This document shows, piece after piece, positions 49,177 through 58,520 of a DNA stretch of 64,000 bases. The stretch is from Fimbriimonadaceae bacterium (GTDB taxonomy: Bacteria; Armatimonadota; Fimbriimonadia; Fimbriimonadales; Fimbriimonadaceae), in contig JAHCHO010000011.1 of NCBI GenBank assembly GCA_026129685.1, forward strand, positions 1-64,000. Direction: 5' to 3'. Position 1 is the stretch's first letter. Each line of letters begins with the position of its first letter. Made by a program: the position numbers and the translations under genes. Below the pieces are notes generated by a model. That model was not told the origin of the DNA and did no database searches. It saw only the letters and a list, made by a program, of their open reading frames with translations.

Positions 49177-49995
49177 TCAGTCCTGGCTTGGCGGCCAGAT
49201 CAGGGGGTTCACGTCGTCGTCGTCCAGCACCTGCCCCACCGTCAGGCTCTCGAAGTACGCGCTCGGCAGGACGTTCCGCGCGCCGTTGAACACGCTCCCG
49301 TCCGGCATGTACGCGCACGTCATCGCGCGACGCGGCCGGTTCGTCATGTTCGCCCCCGCCCCATGGGCGACGAGGCCGTTGTGGAACACCGCCGACCCCG
49401 CCGAACACGGGCAGGCGACGGGCTCGATAGCGCGCCATTCGGGATACACCTTGAAGAGATCCGCCTGGTTCGGACCGATCCCGGCGTTCTCGTAACGAGC
49501 CGTCCGGTGGGTTCCCGGCAGGTACCAGAGGCATCCGTTGCCGAGGGTCGCGTCGTCCAACGCCACCCAGAGGGAGAGGGCGTCCCGAGAGGAAAACGAC
49601 CAGTACGGATTGTCCAGGTGCCACCCGGTGGGGTTGCCGAACGGCGGCTTGTAGAGGGCCTGGTCGTGCCAGATGCGGATGCCGGAGACCCCCGCCAGCC
49701 GCGCCGCCGTCTCGCCGAGACGGGGGTCGAGCATCAACTCCCGCATCCCCTCGTGCGTCTCCAGCAACTTAAGACACTGGGTGAAGACCTGCGCGTAGAA
49801 GCTGTCGGGGTCGCCCTGGTTCGTCAACCAGACGCCCTTGTCGAGGGTGACCTCTTGGTTCAGCCGTTGGGCGACCGCCTCGTCGGTGACCGAACTCCAG
49901 GTGGCCAGCTCGTCCTCGTCGAGGAACCCCTCGATCACGAGAAACCCGTTCTCGCGGTATTCGGCGATCTGGGCGTCGGTCAGCGCGTTCTTCAT
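49177..49995 (-). CDS. Phytanoyl-CoA dioxygenase (PhyH) family protein
   Basis: A 272-residue non-heme Fe(II)/2-oxoglutarate oxygenase. Iron ligands H126-x-D128 (PTGWHLDNPYW) and a distal H211 (NGLVAHGAGANMTNRPRRAM) are present, with an arginine for 2-oxoglutarate nearby. WHDQALYKPP and GCLWYLPGTHR are family hallmarks. Members hydroxylate lipids, ectoine or small molecules; the substrate is not inferable. It is preceded by a solute-binding lipoprotein gene on the same strand (28 bp gap), but a functional link is speculative. Confidence 0.88.
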   Translation of the reverse strand: MKNALTDAQIAEYRENGFLVIEGFLDEDELATWSSVTDEAVAQRLNQEVTLDKGVWLTNQGDPDSFYAQVFTQCLKLLETHEGMRELMLDPRLGETAARLAGVSGIRIWHDQALYKPPFGNPTGWHLDNPYWSFSSRDALSLWVALDDATLGNGCLWYLPGTHRTARYENAGIGPNQADLFKVYPEWRAIEPVACPCSAGSAVFHNGLVAHGAGANMTNRPRRAMTCAYMPDGSVFNGARNVLPSAYFESLTVGQVLDDDDVNPLIWPPSQD

Positions 49996-50023
49996 GGAAA
50001 TCCTACGATACCGGCGAACGGAC

Positions 50024-51628
50024 CTAACGCGGCGCCAGGGAAACCGAGTCCATCGGCATCGCGCCGAACAGGTTGAACCGGAGGCCCTTCACGCGGGGCT
50101 GGATCAGGATGCCGTCCTTCACGAAGTACAGCGGAATCCAAGGCGCGTCCTGGAGGAGGATGTCCTCCGCCCGGGCGTAGAGCTTCAGCCGTTCGGCTTC
50201 GGAGCCGACGAACGTGTCGCCCGCCGCGCAAAGGCGGTCCACTTCCGGGTTCGAATAGTTGAGCGAGTTGTGGGGGCTGTACCCGGTGAACAACAGACTC
50301 AGGAAGTTCTCGGGGTCGAGGTAGTCGGCGTACCAGGACATCAAATAGAAGCCGAGTTCCTTCTTGTTCCGCTTTTCGAGCATCGTCTTCCACTCCATCG
50401 TCTGCAGCTTGGCGGGCACGCCGAGGTTTTCTCTCAGTTGGGTAATGACCGCCTCGCCAACGATGCGGGCGTCCGCCGTTTGCTCGCGCACCGTCAAGAT
50501 GAGTTCGGGCATGGCGCCCGGATCGGGGTATCCGGCGGAGGCGAGAAGCCGCTTCGCGCCCGCCGGATCGAACGCGATACGGGCCGGGTTCTCCCGGTGG
50601 CCGAGCACCCCTGGCGGAAGGATGCCCTTCGCCGCGTCCACCATCCCCGCCTGCACGTCGCGGGCGATCTGGACGTTGTCGACCGCCATCGCGAACGCGC
50701 GGCGCACGTCCCGCCGCTGGAAGGGGGCGTAGCCTCCGGGGTTCATCCCGATGTAGACGACGGCCGGCCGCGGCACGAACGTCAGTTGGTCTTTGAACTT
50801 CGGGTCGCGCTGGAATGCCGGAATCTCCTGCCTTTCGGGGCCGACCCAATCGAGTTCGCCCGCCTTGTACTTGTTCACGCGGGTCGCCCCGTCTTTAATG
50901 ATCGGCCGCTCGATGCCTTCGATCTTGGGGGCGCCGCCCCAGTAGCCGGAGTTGGCGACGAGGGTCAGGAGCTGGTCGGGCGTGTACCGACCCGCCTTGA
51001 ACGGCCCGGTGCCGACCATCTTCTCGATCGCGTTCACTTCGCCCCCTTCTCCCACGACCTCCTTGGGCACGACCTGGGCGGGCGGATAGCTGATCTTGCC
51101 GAGGAAGTACGGGCGAGGCTTATCGATCCGGATCGTGAGCGTGTGGTCGTCCGTCGCCTCGATCCCCGCCACCGTCGCCGATCGGCCGGCGATCGCGTCC
51201 GCCGCTCCGACGATGTCGTTCAGGTACGTCGCCGCCGTCGGCGACTTGAAGGCGGGCCGGAGGTTGCGCTCCATCGTCCACTTGAAGTCCGCCGCGACCA
51301 CGGGCCGGCCGTTGTGGAACGTCGCGTCCTTGCGCAGGTGGAACACGTAGGTCTTGCCCCCGTCCACGATCTCCCAGGATTCGGCGAGTTGGGGCCGGAT
51401 GCGATTGTCCTCGCCCCAGGTGACCAGTCCCTCGAACACCTGGCGCAGGAGGTCGTGAGTGTCCACGTCCTGCACCTTGCCGGGGTCGAGGGTGACGGGG
51501 GTGGTCGCGAGCGCGTAGCGCAATACGTTTTCCTTGCCCGCCTGCGTCCGCTTGCTGAATCCGCCTTGGCCGCAGCCGACCAGGGTCACGAAGCAGAGGA
51601 GGAGAATCCACGAGCGGGCCGAACGCAT
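50024..51628 (-). CDS. Peptide/nickel-type ABC transporter substrate-binding lipoprotein (SBP_bac_5)
   Basis: A 534-residue lipoprotein (ILLLCFVTLVGCGQGG, lipobox Cys) of the DppA/OppA family. It carries NVLRYALATTPVTLDPGKVQ, VFEGLVTWGEDNRIRPQLAE, YVFHLRKDATFHNGRPV and the C-terminal LYARAEDILLQDAPWIPLYF. It would deliver oligopeptides or similar ligands to an inner-membrane permease not found nearby. The ATG at 51628 is chosen over a TTG at 51646: TAAGAT at 51636-51641 on this strand is 7 nt upstream, marking a leaderless start, and the TTG would lie upstream of that -10 box. Confidence 0.92.
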   Translation of the reverse strand: MRSARSWILLLCFVTLVGCGQGGFSKRTQAGKENVLRYALATTPVTLDPGKVQDVDTHDLLRQVFEGLVTWGEDNRIRPQLAESWEIVDGGKTYVFHLRKDATFHNGRPVVAADFKWTMERNLRPAFKSPTAATYLNDIVGAADAIAGRSATVAGIEATDDHTLTIRIDKPRPYFLGKISYPPAQVVPKEVVGEGGEVNAIEKMVGTGPFKAGRYTPDQLLTLVANSGYWGGAPKIEGIERPIIKDGATRVNKYKAGELDWVGPERQEIPAFQRDPKFKDQLTFVPRPAVVYIGMNPGGYAPFQRRDVRRAFAMAVDNVQIARDVQAGMVDAAKGILPPGVLGHRENPARIAFDPAGAKRLLASAGYPDPGAMPELILTVREQTADARIVGEAVITQLRENLGVPAKLQTMEWKTMLEKRNKKELGFYLMSWYADYLDPENFLSLLFTGYSPHNSLNYSNPEVDRLCAAGDTFVGSEAERLKLYARAEDILLQDAPWIPLYFVKDGILIQPRVKGLRFNLFGAMPMDSVSLAPR

Positions 51629-51635
51629 CGCGTCT

Positions 51636-51641
51636 ATCTTA
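51636..51641 (-). promoter_or_regulatory. TAAGAT -10 box, leaderless start of binding protein
   Basis: It lies 7 nt upstream of the ATG at 51628. It also decides the start, since the alternative TTG at 51646 would fall upstream of the transcript. Confidence 0.5.
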
Positions 51642-51677
51642 GCCAACCCGCGCCGCCCAGGGTTACGGGGGCGAGGG

Positions 51678-52715
<1,038 letters not shown>

Positions 52716-52773
52716 GCCGCGAGGTTACCAGGCAGAGCCGGACGCGACCGCCAGCACGAACCCAGGAGGTGGC

Positions 52774-53481
52774 CTACGCCGCCAGTTCGCTCGCGAGTTT
52801 GTAGCCGAATCCGCGCATCGTCTGAAGGTAGGTCGGGTTGTTCGGGTCCACCTCGATCTTCTTCCGGATTCGGTAAATGTAAACATCCAGGCTGTTGCTG
52901 TTGAAGTCCATGTCGTAGCCCCACACCGACTTGAACAGCGTGGCGCGGCTGACCGCCCGGTCCGGATTGCGGGCCAGGAACGACAGCAGTTCGAACTCGC
53001 GGTTGGTGAGTTCGACCGACTTGCCGTCCACCAGGGCGTCGCGACGCTCGAAGTCGATGACCAGACGGCCGAACCGTCCGTTGGGCGTGGACTGGACCCG
53101 GTACGACTTCGCCCGCCGGAGGTGCGCCCGCACCCGGGCGACGAGTTCGCTGGGCTCGAACGGCTTCGTCATGTAGTCGTCCGCGCCGACCTCGAATCCG
53201 GTGACCTTGTCTACCAGTTCGCTCCGGGCCGTTAGCATAAGGACCGGGAAGTTCCACCGTCGGCGTACCCGCCGGCAGGTTGCGATCCCGTCGTCGCCGG
53301 GCAGACCGAGATCCAAGATCAGAAGGTCGAACTCCTTGCGCTCCATCAGGTTGAGGCCGTCCTCGCCGGAACTGGCGGTCTCCACCTCGAATCCTTCGCG
53401 CTCGAGCAGTTTGCGCAGGTTTTCCTGCAAGAACCGGTCGTCGTCCACGATCAAGAGTCGGTCGTTCGTCGTTCCTTTCAT
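52774..53481 (-). CDS. OmpR/PhoB-family response regulator
   Basis: A 235-residue regulator. The receiver domain (residues 8-120) has DDD at the acidic pocket, phospho-acceptor Asp in LLILDLGLPGDDG, Thr in LMLTARS and Lys in YMTKPFEPSEL. The C-terminal winged-helix Trans_reg_C (residues 135-232) carries LTNREFELLSFLARNPDRAV and VYIYRIRKKIEVDPNN, with RGFGYKL. The ATG at 53481 is one base after the kinase stop. It is the cognate partner of the kinase upstream; targets are unknown. Confidence 0.95.
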   Translation of the reverse strand: MKGTTNDRLLIVDDDRFLQENLRKLLEREGFEVETASSGEDGLNLMERKEFDLLILDLGLPGDDGIATCRRVRRRWNFPVLMLTARSELVDKVTGFEVGADDYMTKPFEPSELVARVRAHLRRAKSYRVQSTPNGRFGRLVIDFERRDALVDGKSVELTNREFELLSFLARNPDRAVSRATLFKSVWGYDMDFNSNSLDVYIYRIRKKIEVDPNNPTYLQTMRGFGYKLASELAA

Positions 53482-53482
53482 C

Positions 53483-55720
53483 TCAGTCCAGTGGGGTTGG
53501 GGCGCCCGTCTTCGGGATTTCGACCAGGGCGGTCGTTCCCGAGCCGACGCGGCTTCGGAGGTCGATCGTCCAGCCGTGTTCGTCGGCCACGCGCCGACAG
53601 GTGTAGAGGCCAAGGCCAAACCCGTGCTTGCGGGTGGAAACAAAGGGCTCGAACAGCCCGTCGAGCCGTTCCTGCGGAATGCCGGGCCCGGTGTCGACGA
53701 TTTCGAAGCACAGGGCGTCCGCTCGTTCCCGCGAACGGATCGTCAGCGTGCCGCCTTTCGATTCCATCGCCTGCAACCCATTTAGAATGAGGTTCATGAA
53801 CAAATGTTCGCAGCGGTCGGGATCGGCGACCACGAATGGGCGCTTCGCCCGGGTGTCGCGCACGACCGTGATGCCGTGCATGCGGGCCTGGGGGCCCGTC
53901 AGCTGGGCAACCCGATCGATCACCTCGTGGAGGTCCACCCACAACTGGGCCGTCGAGCCGGGCTTGGCGAAACTGAGAAGGTGGTGCGACATCACCGAGA
54001 ACCGGTCGAGGTGCTCGCGAATGGGGGCGAGGGCTGCCGCCGGATCGCTTCGTCCCAGGTCGATCTCGAGCCGCAGGGCCGCGACAATGTTGCGAATCTC
54101 GTGGGCAATGCTGGCGGACAAGGTGCCCACCGCGCCGAGTTTCTCGGTTTGGACCAGGCGACGATATGCCTGATCGAGATCGCGCTGGGTGCGGTCGAGT
54201 CTCGTCTGGAGTCGATAGGAGCCGAGGAGCACCGAAACCTGCTCGATCAGGGCCTCGAGGTGCGTCGCGACATGGCGCTGGTCCGTCGTCGGCGCGTCTT
54301 TCGCCGCGAACACGAGCAGACCCACCGGACGGCCGTCGTCCCAGTAAACGACGCTGGTTCCTCTCGTCCGCCCGAGAACCCTCTCGAACGGCACCTTCTT
54401 CTCGTGACGAATCACGGTGTAGCCCGAGGACGCCGGAGACGCCGAGTCGAGGGCGCCGATCTCGCGACGAACCGTCGCGTCCGAGAGCAGCCGAACCAGG
54501 TCGGTTCCGGCGGGCGCGGCGCGTCCCGTCCAATGGTCGTCCGACCCCAGGCACGCCAACGCGACGGCCTCGAATCCGAGCAGTCCCCGCATCGCCGCCA
54601 CTTGTCCCTCGAGGAGCGCCTCGATCGGAAGGTCGGAGGAGGCGCTTCGGTACGCTTCGTTCATCGCCCCCAAGACGGAGTCCGTGACCGCAAGCTCGTG
54701 CTCCTGCTGGAGCAAGCGCCGTTGCTGGTCCGCCTCGCGCGTCGCCATCGCCCGGTTCCGGTTCAGTTCGGCGGAAGCGCGCATCGCCAGAGTGCCGACG
54801 AACTCGACGTCCAAGTCGTCGAGCGGCTCCGCCGAGCGGTCGTCGAGGACGCAAAGGGTGCCGATCGGCTCGTGGTTCTCGTCGTAAACGACGACCCCGA
54901 GGTACCGCGTCAAACCGAGTCGGGCGGGCAGGACGCGCGAGAGGCGGGCGTCCTGCCGCGCGTCCTGCACGACCAAAGGCTGGCGCGACTCGATCGGCAC
55001 CTGGCAGTAGGAGTCGGGCATCGTGTTGTGATCCACGTCCGCGAACTCGGGCGGGAATCCGGCCTTGTTCACGAAGTCCAAGCGATCTCCGTCCCGGAGC
55101 GACAGGATCGCGATCGACCCGTAGTGCGCCGAAAGCGTTTCGACGATTCGCTGGCAGACCGCGCCCGGGTCCGGATCGTGGAACGTCCCGACCTCGAACA
55201 CCTTCTCGCCGATCCTTTGGCGCTTTCGTTCGGCCGTTATGTCCTGAAACGTCCAAATTCGTCCCACGATCTCCCCCCGATCGTCCCGAATGGGACTCGT
55301 GCGCCGGCGCAACACCGTCACCGGGGGTTCCTGAACGACCATCTCATCCTCGTAGGTGAGTTCGGGGTGTTCGTAGATGCGGCGAATCTTGGCCCGCCAC
55401 GCGTCCGACCCACCGATCAGGGCGTAGACGTGCGCGCGCAATTCCTCCAACGACATCTCGACAACCCTTCGATGGTCGAGGCGGAAGAACTCGCCGTACC
55501 TGGCGTTGCAGGCCAAGAAGCGTGGCTCGAGGTCCGTCACGTAGACCCCCTCGTCGCTCGACAAGAGCATCGCCCGCAGGACCGCCGCCGCGAGCGGGCT
55601 GGGCAGGGGGAGCGCGGCGATCTGGGCGTCGTTCAAGAGTCGGGTCGCGATGAACGAGGGCATTTGGGGAGCCACCCCGGCTTCCTCGTGCGCGTTGGCT
55701 TGTCCCGACTTGACCACCAT
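53483..55720 (-). CDS. PAS-GAF-GAF sensor histidine kinase
   Basis: A 745-residue cytoplasmic kinase without membrane helices. A PAS domain with PAC tail (about 50-165, IRDDRGEIVGRIWTFQDITA), a first GAF (175-325, SIAILSLRDGDRLDFVNKAG; YLGVVVYDENHEPIGTLCVL) and a second GAF-like domain (360-505) are followed by HisKA with the H-box SIAHEIRNIVAALR and HATPase_c (N-box LFMNLILNGLQAM, G1 DTGPGIP, G2 GFGLGLYTCRR). It is the first gene of a two-gene operon with the response regulator. The first GAF looks like those of blue-light or redox sensing kinases, but no cofactor-binding residue can be singled out. Confidence 0.93.
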   Translation of the reverse strand: MVVKSGQANAHEEAGVAPQMPSFIATRLLNDAQIAALPLPSPLAAAVLRAMLLSSDEGVYVTDLEPRFLACNARYGEFFRLDHRRVVEMSLEELRAHVYALIGGSDAWRAKIRRIYEHPELTYEDEMVVQEPPVTVLRRRTSPIRDDRGEIVGRIWTFQDITAERKRQRIGEKVFEVGTFHDPDPGAVCQRIVETLSAHYGSIAILSLRDGDRLDFVNKAGFPPEFADVDHNTMPDSYCQVPIESRQPLVVQDARQDARLSRVLPARLGLTRYLGVVVYDENHEPIGTLCVLDDRSAEPLDDLDVEFVGTLAMRASAELNRNRAMATREADQQRRLLQQEHELAVTDSVLGAMNEAYRSASSDLPIEALLEGQVAAMRGLLGFEAVALACLGSDDHWTGRAAPAGTDLVRLLSDATVRREIGALDSASPASSGYTVIRHEKKVPFERVLGRTRGTSVVYWDDGRPVGLLVFAAKDAPTTDQRHVATHLEALIEQVSVLLGSYRLQTRLDRTQRDLDQAYRRLVQTEKLGAVGTLSASIAHEIRNIVAALRLEIDLGRSDPAAALAPIREHLDRFSVMSHHLLSFAKPGSTAQLWVDLHEVIDRVAQLTGPQARMHGITVVRDTRAKRPFVVADPDRCEHLFMNLILNGLQAMESKGGTLTIRSRERADALCFEIVDTGPGIPQERLDGLFEPFVSTRKHGFGLGLYTCRRVADEHGWTIDLRSRVGSGTTALVEIPKTGAPTPLD

Positions 55721-55838
55721 GGTTCACAACGTTCGTGGCCGGCCAAGGTTCCTGCCCGACCTGCTTCATTCTGGCCCGACCAACGCCATTGCGGGGCGGG
55801 CAAAGGGACCTCTTCGCCGTGCGCCGAAATTGCGTGAC

Positions 55839-56945
55839 ATGGTCACCGTCGCGTCCCAACCCTCCTACGTCCTCCGTTCGGACTTGGTTGAAGGGTTCGT
55901 GTCCGAACTTGGCGGTCATCTTGGACCGGTGCGATTCCGGCTGGGAAACCGCCCCGTCGAACCGTACTCGGTGGCCCCCTGGCACGGCGAGTCGCTCCCC
56001 GAGAATCCGGCCATGTTGCGGGTCTTGCGCGGCGACTTCTTCTGCCTCCCCTTCGGCGGCAACGAGTCCCCCTTCCGGGGCGAGAGCCATCCGCCGCACG
56101 GCGAAACCGCGAACAAGACCTGGAAGCCGGTTTCGGTGCGGGACGATCGTCTCGTCCTTTCGATCGACACGACCGTCCGTCCAGGACGGGTCGTCAAGAC
56201 GCTGGAACTTCGTCCGGGCGAGACCGTCGTCTACCAAACGCACCGTTTGGAGGAAATGGCCGGCCCGATGTGTCTCGGTCACCATGCGATGCTCAAGCCG
56301 GGGTCGGTGGGCATCCTCGGGTGCGGACCCTATCGCTACGGCCAGGTCTATCCGGGCCGATTCGAGGAGCCGCGCCTCGGCGGTTACTCGTGCCTTCTCC
56401 CTGGAGCGCTCTTCGATCGCTTGTCCGCCGTTCCCAGCCTCTTCGGAACCGCCGACCTCGCGCGCTACCCGGCGCGCGAGGGCTTCGAAGACCTGGCGAT
56501 GCTCGTCGGCGACCCCGCCGCGTCCTTGGGCTGGTCCACCCTCGCGTTGCCGGAAGAGGGCTACCTCTGGTTCGCCCTGCGCGATCCGGCCACCCTGACG
56601 AACACGGTTCTCTGGCACTCGAACGGGGGCCGTCACTACGCCCCATGGAATGGGCGCCATCGAGGCGTTCTCGGCATCGAGGATGTGACCGCCTACTTCC
56701 ACGAAGGCCTCGCGCCGAGTGCCACCCCGAACCCGGTCTCGGACCAAGGCGGCCGGACGTGCCTCCACCTCCGAAGCGACAAACCGACGACCGTCCGCTG
56801 CGTCCAGGGCGTCGTCGCCATCCCCGCCGACTTCGCGGGCGTGCGCACCGTCGTGCTCGAGGAGACGGCGGCCGTATTCGAGGACGCGCACGGCCGCCTC
56901 GTGCGCGCGAACCTGGACGGCACGTTCCTGAGTCGGCCGGATTAG
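55839..56945 (+). CDS. Galactose-mutarotase-like carbohydrate-binding protein, unknown
   Basis: A 368-residue cytoplasmic beta-rich protein. Stretches such as VLRGDFFCLPFGGNESPFRG, ESHPPHGETANKTWKP and WHSNGGRHYAPWNGRHRGVL resemble the aldose-1-epimerase/DUF4432-type beta-sandwich, with histidines in HPPHGE where mutarotases have a catalytic His. The match is suggestive, not firm. The ATG at 55839 begins the domain; the frame open from 55650 runs into the divergent kinase promoter. A dehydrogenase-like gene follows 53 bp downstream on the same strand. Confidence 0.6.
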   Translation: MVTVASQPSYVLRSDLVEGFVSELGGHLGPVRFRLGNRPVEPYSVAPWHGESLPENPAMLRVLRGDFFCLPFGGNESPFRGESHPPHGETANKTWKPVSVRDDRLVLSIDTTVRPGRVVKTLELRPGETVVYQTHRLEEMAGPMCLGHHAMLKPGSVGILGCGPYRYGQVYPGRFEEPRLGGYSCLLPGALFDRLSAVPSLFGTADLARYPAREGFEDLAMLVGDPAASLGWSTLALPEEGYLWFALRDPATLTNTVLWHSNGGRHYAPWNGRHRGVLGIEDVTAYFHEGLAPSATPNPVSDQGGRTCLHLRSDKPTTVRCVQGVVAIPADFAGVRTVVLEETAAVFEDAHGRLVRANLDGTFLSRPD

Positions 56946-56998
56946 GTAAAACGCAGGTTCGCCCTCCCCGCCGCTTTGGTGGCGCGACCGAGCGCAAC

Positions 56999-57979
56999 AT
57001 GTTGGTCCTTGGCCGTTACGATGTCGCGACGATCCTCGATATGCCGCTGGCGATCGAGGGGATGCGCGCCGCGTTCGGAACCCTCGCCGCCAAGCGGGTC
57101 ACCATCCCCCAGCGCGTCGCGACGATGATCCACGGGCGTCACGCGACCCACCTCTCGATGCCCTGCTTCCTGGCCGGCGAGCCGGATCGCCTCACCGTCA
57201 AGGTCGTTACCGTCTTCCCCGAGAACGAACTCTTCGGCCAGCCCACCACCCAGGGATTGCTGGTCGTCCACTCCGCCGAAACCGGGCGCCCGATCGCCAT
57301 AATGGACGCCGAGCACCTTACCGCCATGCGGACCGGCGCGGCCTCGGCCCTCGCCACCGACCACCTCGCGCGGACCAACGCGTCCGTGCTCCTCGTATTC
57401 GGCGCCGGAGGGCAGGCGCGCGCCCAGATGGAAGGCATGGTGGCCGTCCGCAACATCGAACGGGCCTTCGTCGTGAGTCGGTCCGAGATTCGGGGAATCG
57501 CGTTCGCCGAACGGGCCACCGAGGACTTGGGATTCCCCGTGACCTACACCCCGGACGTCGAGGCCGTCGTGCCCTTGGCCGACATCATCTGTACGGCCAC
57601 CAACGCGATCGAACCGCTCTTCGACGGATCGCTCATCAGTCCGGGCACGCACATCAACGCGATCGGCGCCTTCCGCGCCGATATGCGGGAACTCGACTCC
57701 CTCACCATCTGTTCCAGCCGCGTCTATGTCGATCACACCGAGTCGGCGATTCGCGGGGCCGGCGACCTGATCATCCCGGTGCAACAGGGCGAGTTCGAGT
57801 GGAGCCTTCTGGCCGGCGAGCTGGGCGATCTCGTCATCGGCAAGAAGGCGGGCCGGGTGAGCGACAAAGAGGTGACCGTCTTCAAGGCCGTCGGCGTCGC
57901 CGTCCAAGACACCGTCGTCGGCGGGATCGTCTACGACAAGGCGATCGAACTCGGTCTCGGGCTCGAAGTCGAGCTCTAG
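56999..57979 (+). CDS. Ornithine cyclodeaminase / mu-crystallin family protein
   Basis: A 326-residue NAD(P)-dependent enzyme of the OCD/alanine-dehydrogenase family. The N-terminal substrate domain has KVVTVFPENE with the conserved lysine, and IMDAEHLTAMRTGAASALAT. The Rossmann domain has the dinucleotide loop VFGAGGQARAQMEG, then TATNAIEPLFDG, HINAIGAFRADMREL and the DxxE-like VYVDHTESAI. Members deaminate ornithine, make or reduce ketimines, or synthesise amino-acid metallophores; the substrate is unknown. The ATG at 56999 starts exactly at the family N-terminus. A terminator hairpin follows at 58055. Confidence 0.9.
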   Translation: MLVLGRYDVATILDMPLAIEGMRAAFGTLAAKRVTIPQRVATMIHGRHATHLSMPCFLAGEPDRLTVKVVTVFPENELFGQPTTQGLLVVHSAETGRPIAIMDAEHLTAMRTGAASALATDHLARTNASVLLVFGAGGQARAQMEGMVAVRNIERAFVVSRSEIRGIAFAERATEDLGFPVTYTPDVEAVVPLADIICTATNAIEPLFDGSLISPGTHINAIGAFRADMRELDSLTICSSRVYVDHTESAIRGAGDLIIPVQQGEFEWSLLAGELGDLVIGKKAGRVSDKEVTVFKAVGVAVQDTVVGGIVYDKAIELGLGLEVEL

Positions 57980-58054
57980 GACGCCTTCGAAGACCATTCG
58001 CCGGCCACCGCGCGACCCAAGCCGACGCGCCTTTCGCCTTCCGACAACGAACGA

Positions 58055-58081
58055 CGGGCCGACCCCAATGGGGACGGCCCG
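58055..58081. terminator. Strong bidirectional hairpin between convergent genes
   Basis: CGGGCCGACCCC, loop AAT, GGGGACGGCCCG: a 12-bp stem with one mismatch, placed between the stops of the OCD gene (57979) and the LuxR gene (58107). No long T-run follows on either side, so it may work by stem strength alone. Confidence 0.6.
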
Positions 58082-58106
58082 CCAAGTTTGGTCGGAATCC
58101 GATACG

Positions 58107-58367
58107 CTACGCGGCTCGCTGCTGTTCGGCCCAAGGGGACTTCAGCAGACCCATCCGCGTCGCGGCCTGGAATGCCTGTACCCGGTTGCTGACCTGCAAC
58201 TTGGCATAAATGTTGGCCAAGTGAAAGTCCACCGTTCGTTTCGAGACGAAAAGCTTGTCCGCCGCCTCCTGGCTGCTATAGCCTTCGGCAATCAGACTGA
58301 GCACTTCGACCTCTCGTCGGGTCAAGCGGACCGCGCGCTTCGGGATGTCGGATCCATTCACCATCAT
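58107..58367 (-). CDS. Stand-alone LuxR/GerE-type DNA-binding regulator
   Basis: An 86-residue protein that is essentially one LuxR_C helix-turn-helix: LTRREVEVLSLIAEGYSSQE, AADKLFVSKRTVDFHLANIY and AKLQVSNRVQA. It has no receiver or ligand-binding domain, so any signal must come through a partner or expression level. GAGGTGG lies about 5 nt before the ATG at 58367 (a second ATG at 58364 is adjacent). It is divergent from a histidine kinase across a 153-bp region that contains an inverted repeat, suggesting auto- or cross-regulation. Confidence 0.9.
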   Translation of the reverse strand: MMVNGSDIPKRAVRLTRREVEVLSLIAEGYSSQEAADKLFVSKRTVDFHLANIYAKLQVSNRVQAFQAATRMGLLKSPWAEQQRAA

Positions 58368-58449
58368 GAACCACCTCTAGTTTCGATTCCAGTCCACCCA
58401 CAGGATTCGTTCCACACCGACCGGCAAATCTGAGATGGAATTGTTGACA

Positions 58450-58465
58450 CCGCGTTTTCACGCGG
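58450..58465. promoter_or_regulatory. Inverted repeat CCGCG-N6-CGCGG, candidate operator
   Basis: A perfect 5-bp dyad with a 6-nt AT-rich centre, near the middle of the 58368-58520 divergent intergenic region and just after TTGACA (58444-58449). CATAAT at 58492-58497 may be the -10 box for the kinase gene. The rest of the gap is featureless. Confidence 0.35.
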
Positions 58466-58520
58466 CCCGAAGTCCCGCATCCGGCTCCCTCCATAATCAC
58501 GATGCGGTGGGACCCGGGCA

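Noticed and set aside
52716-52773. Purine riboswitch upstream of purM
   Set aside because: The 58 bp before purM show no conserved purine-aptamer core and are too short.
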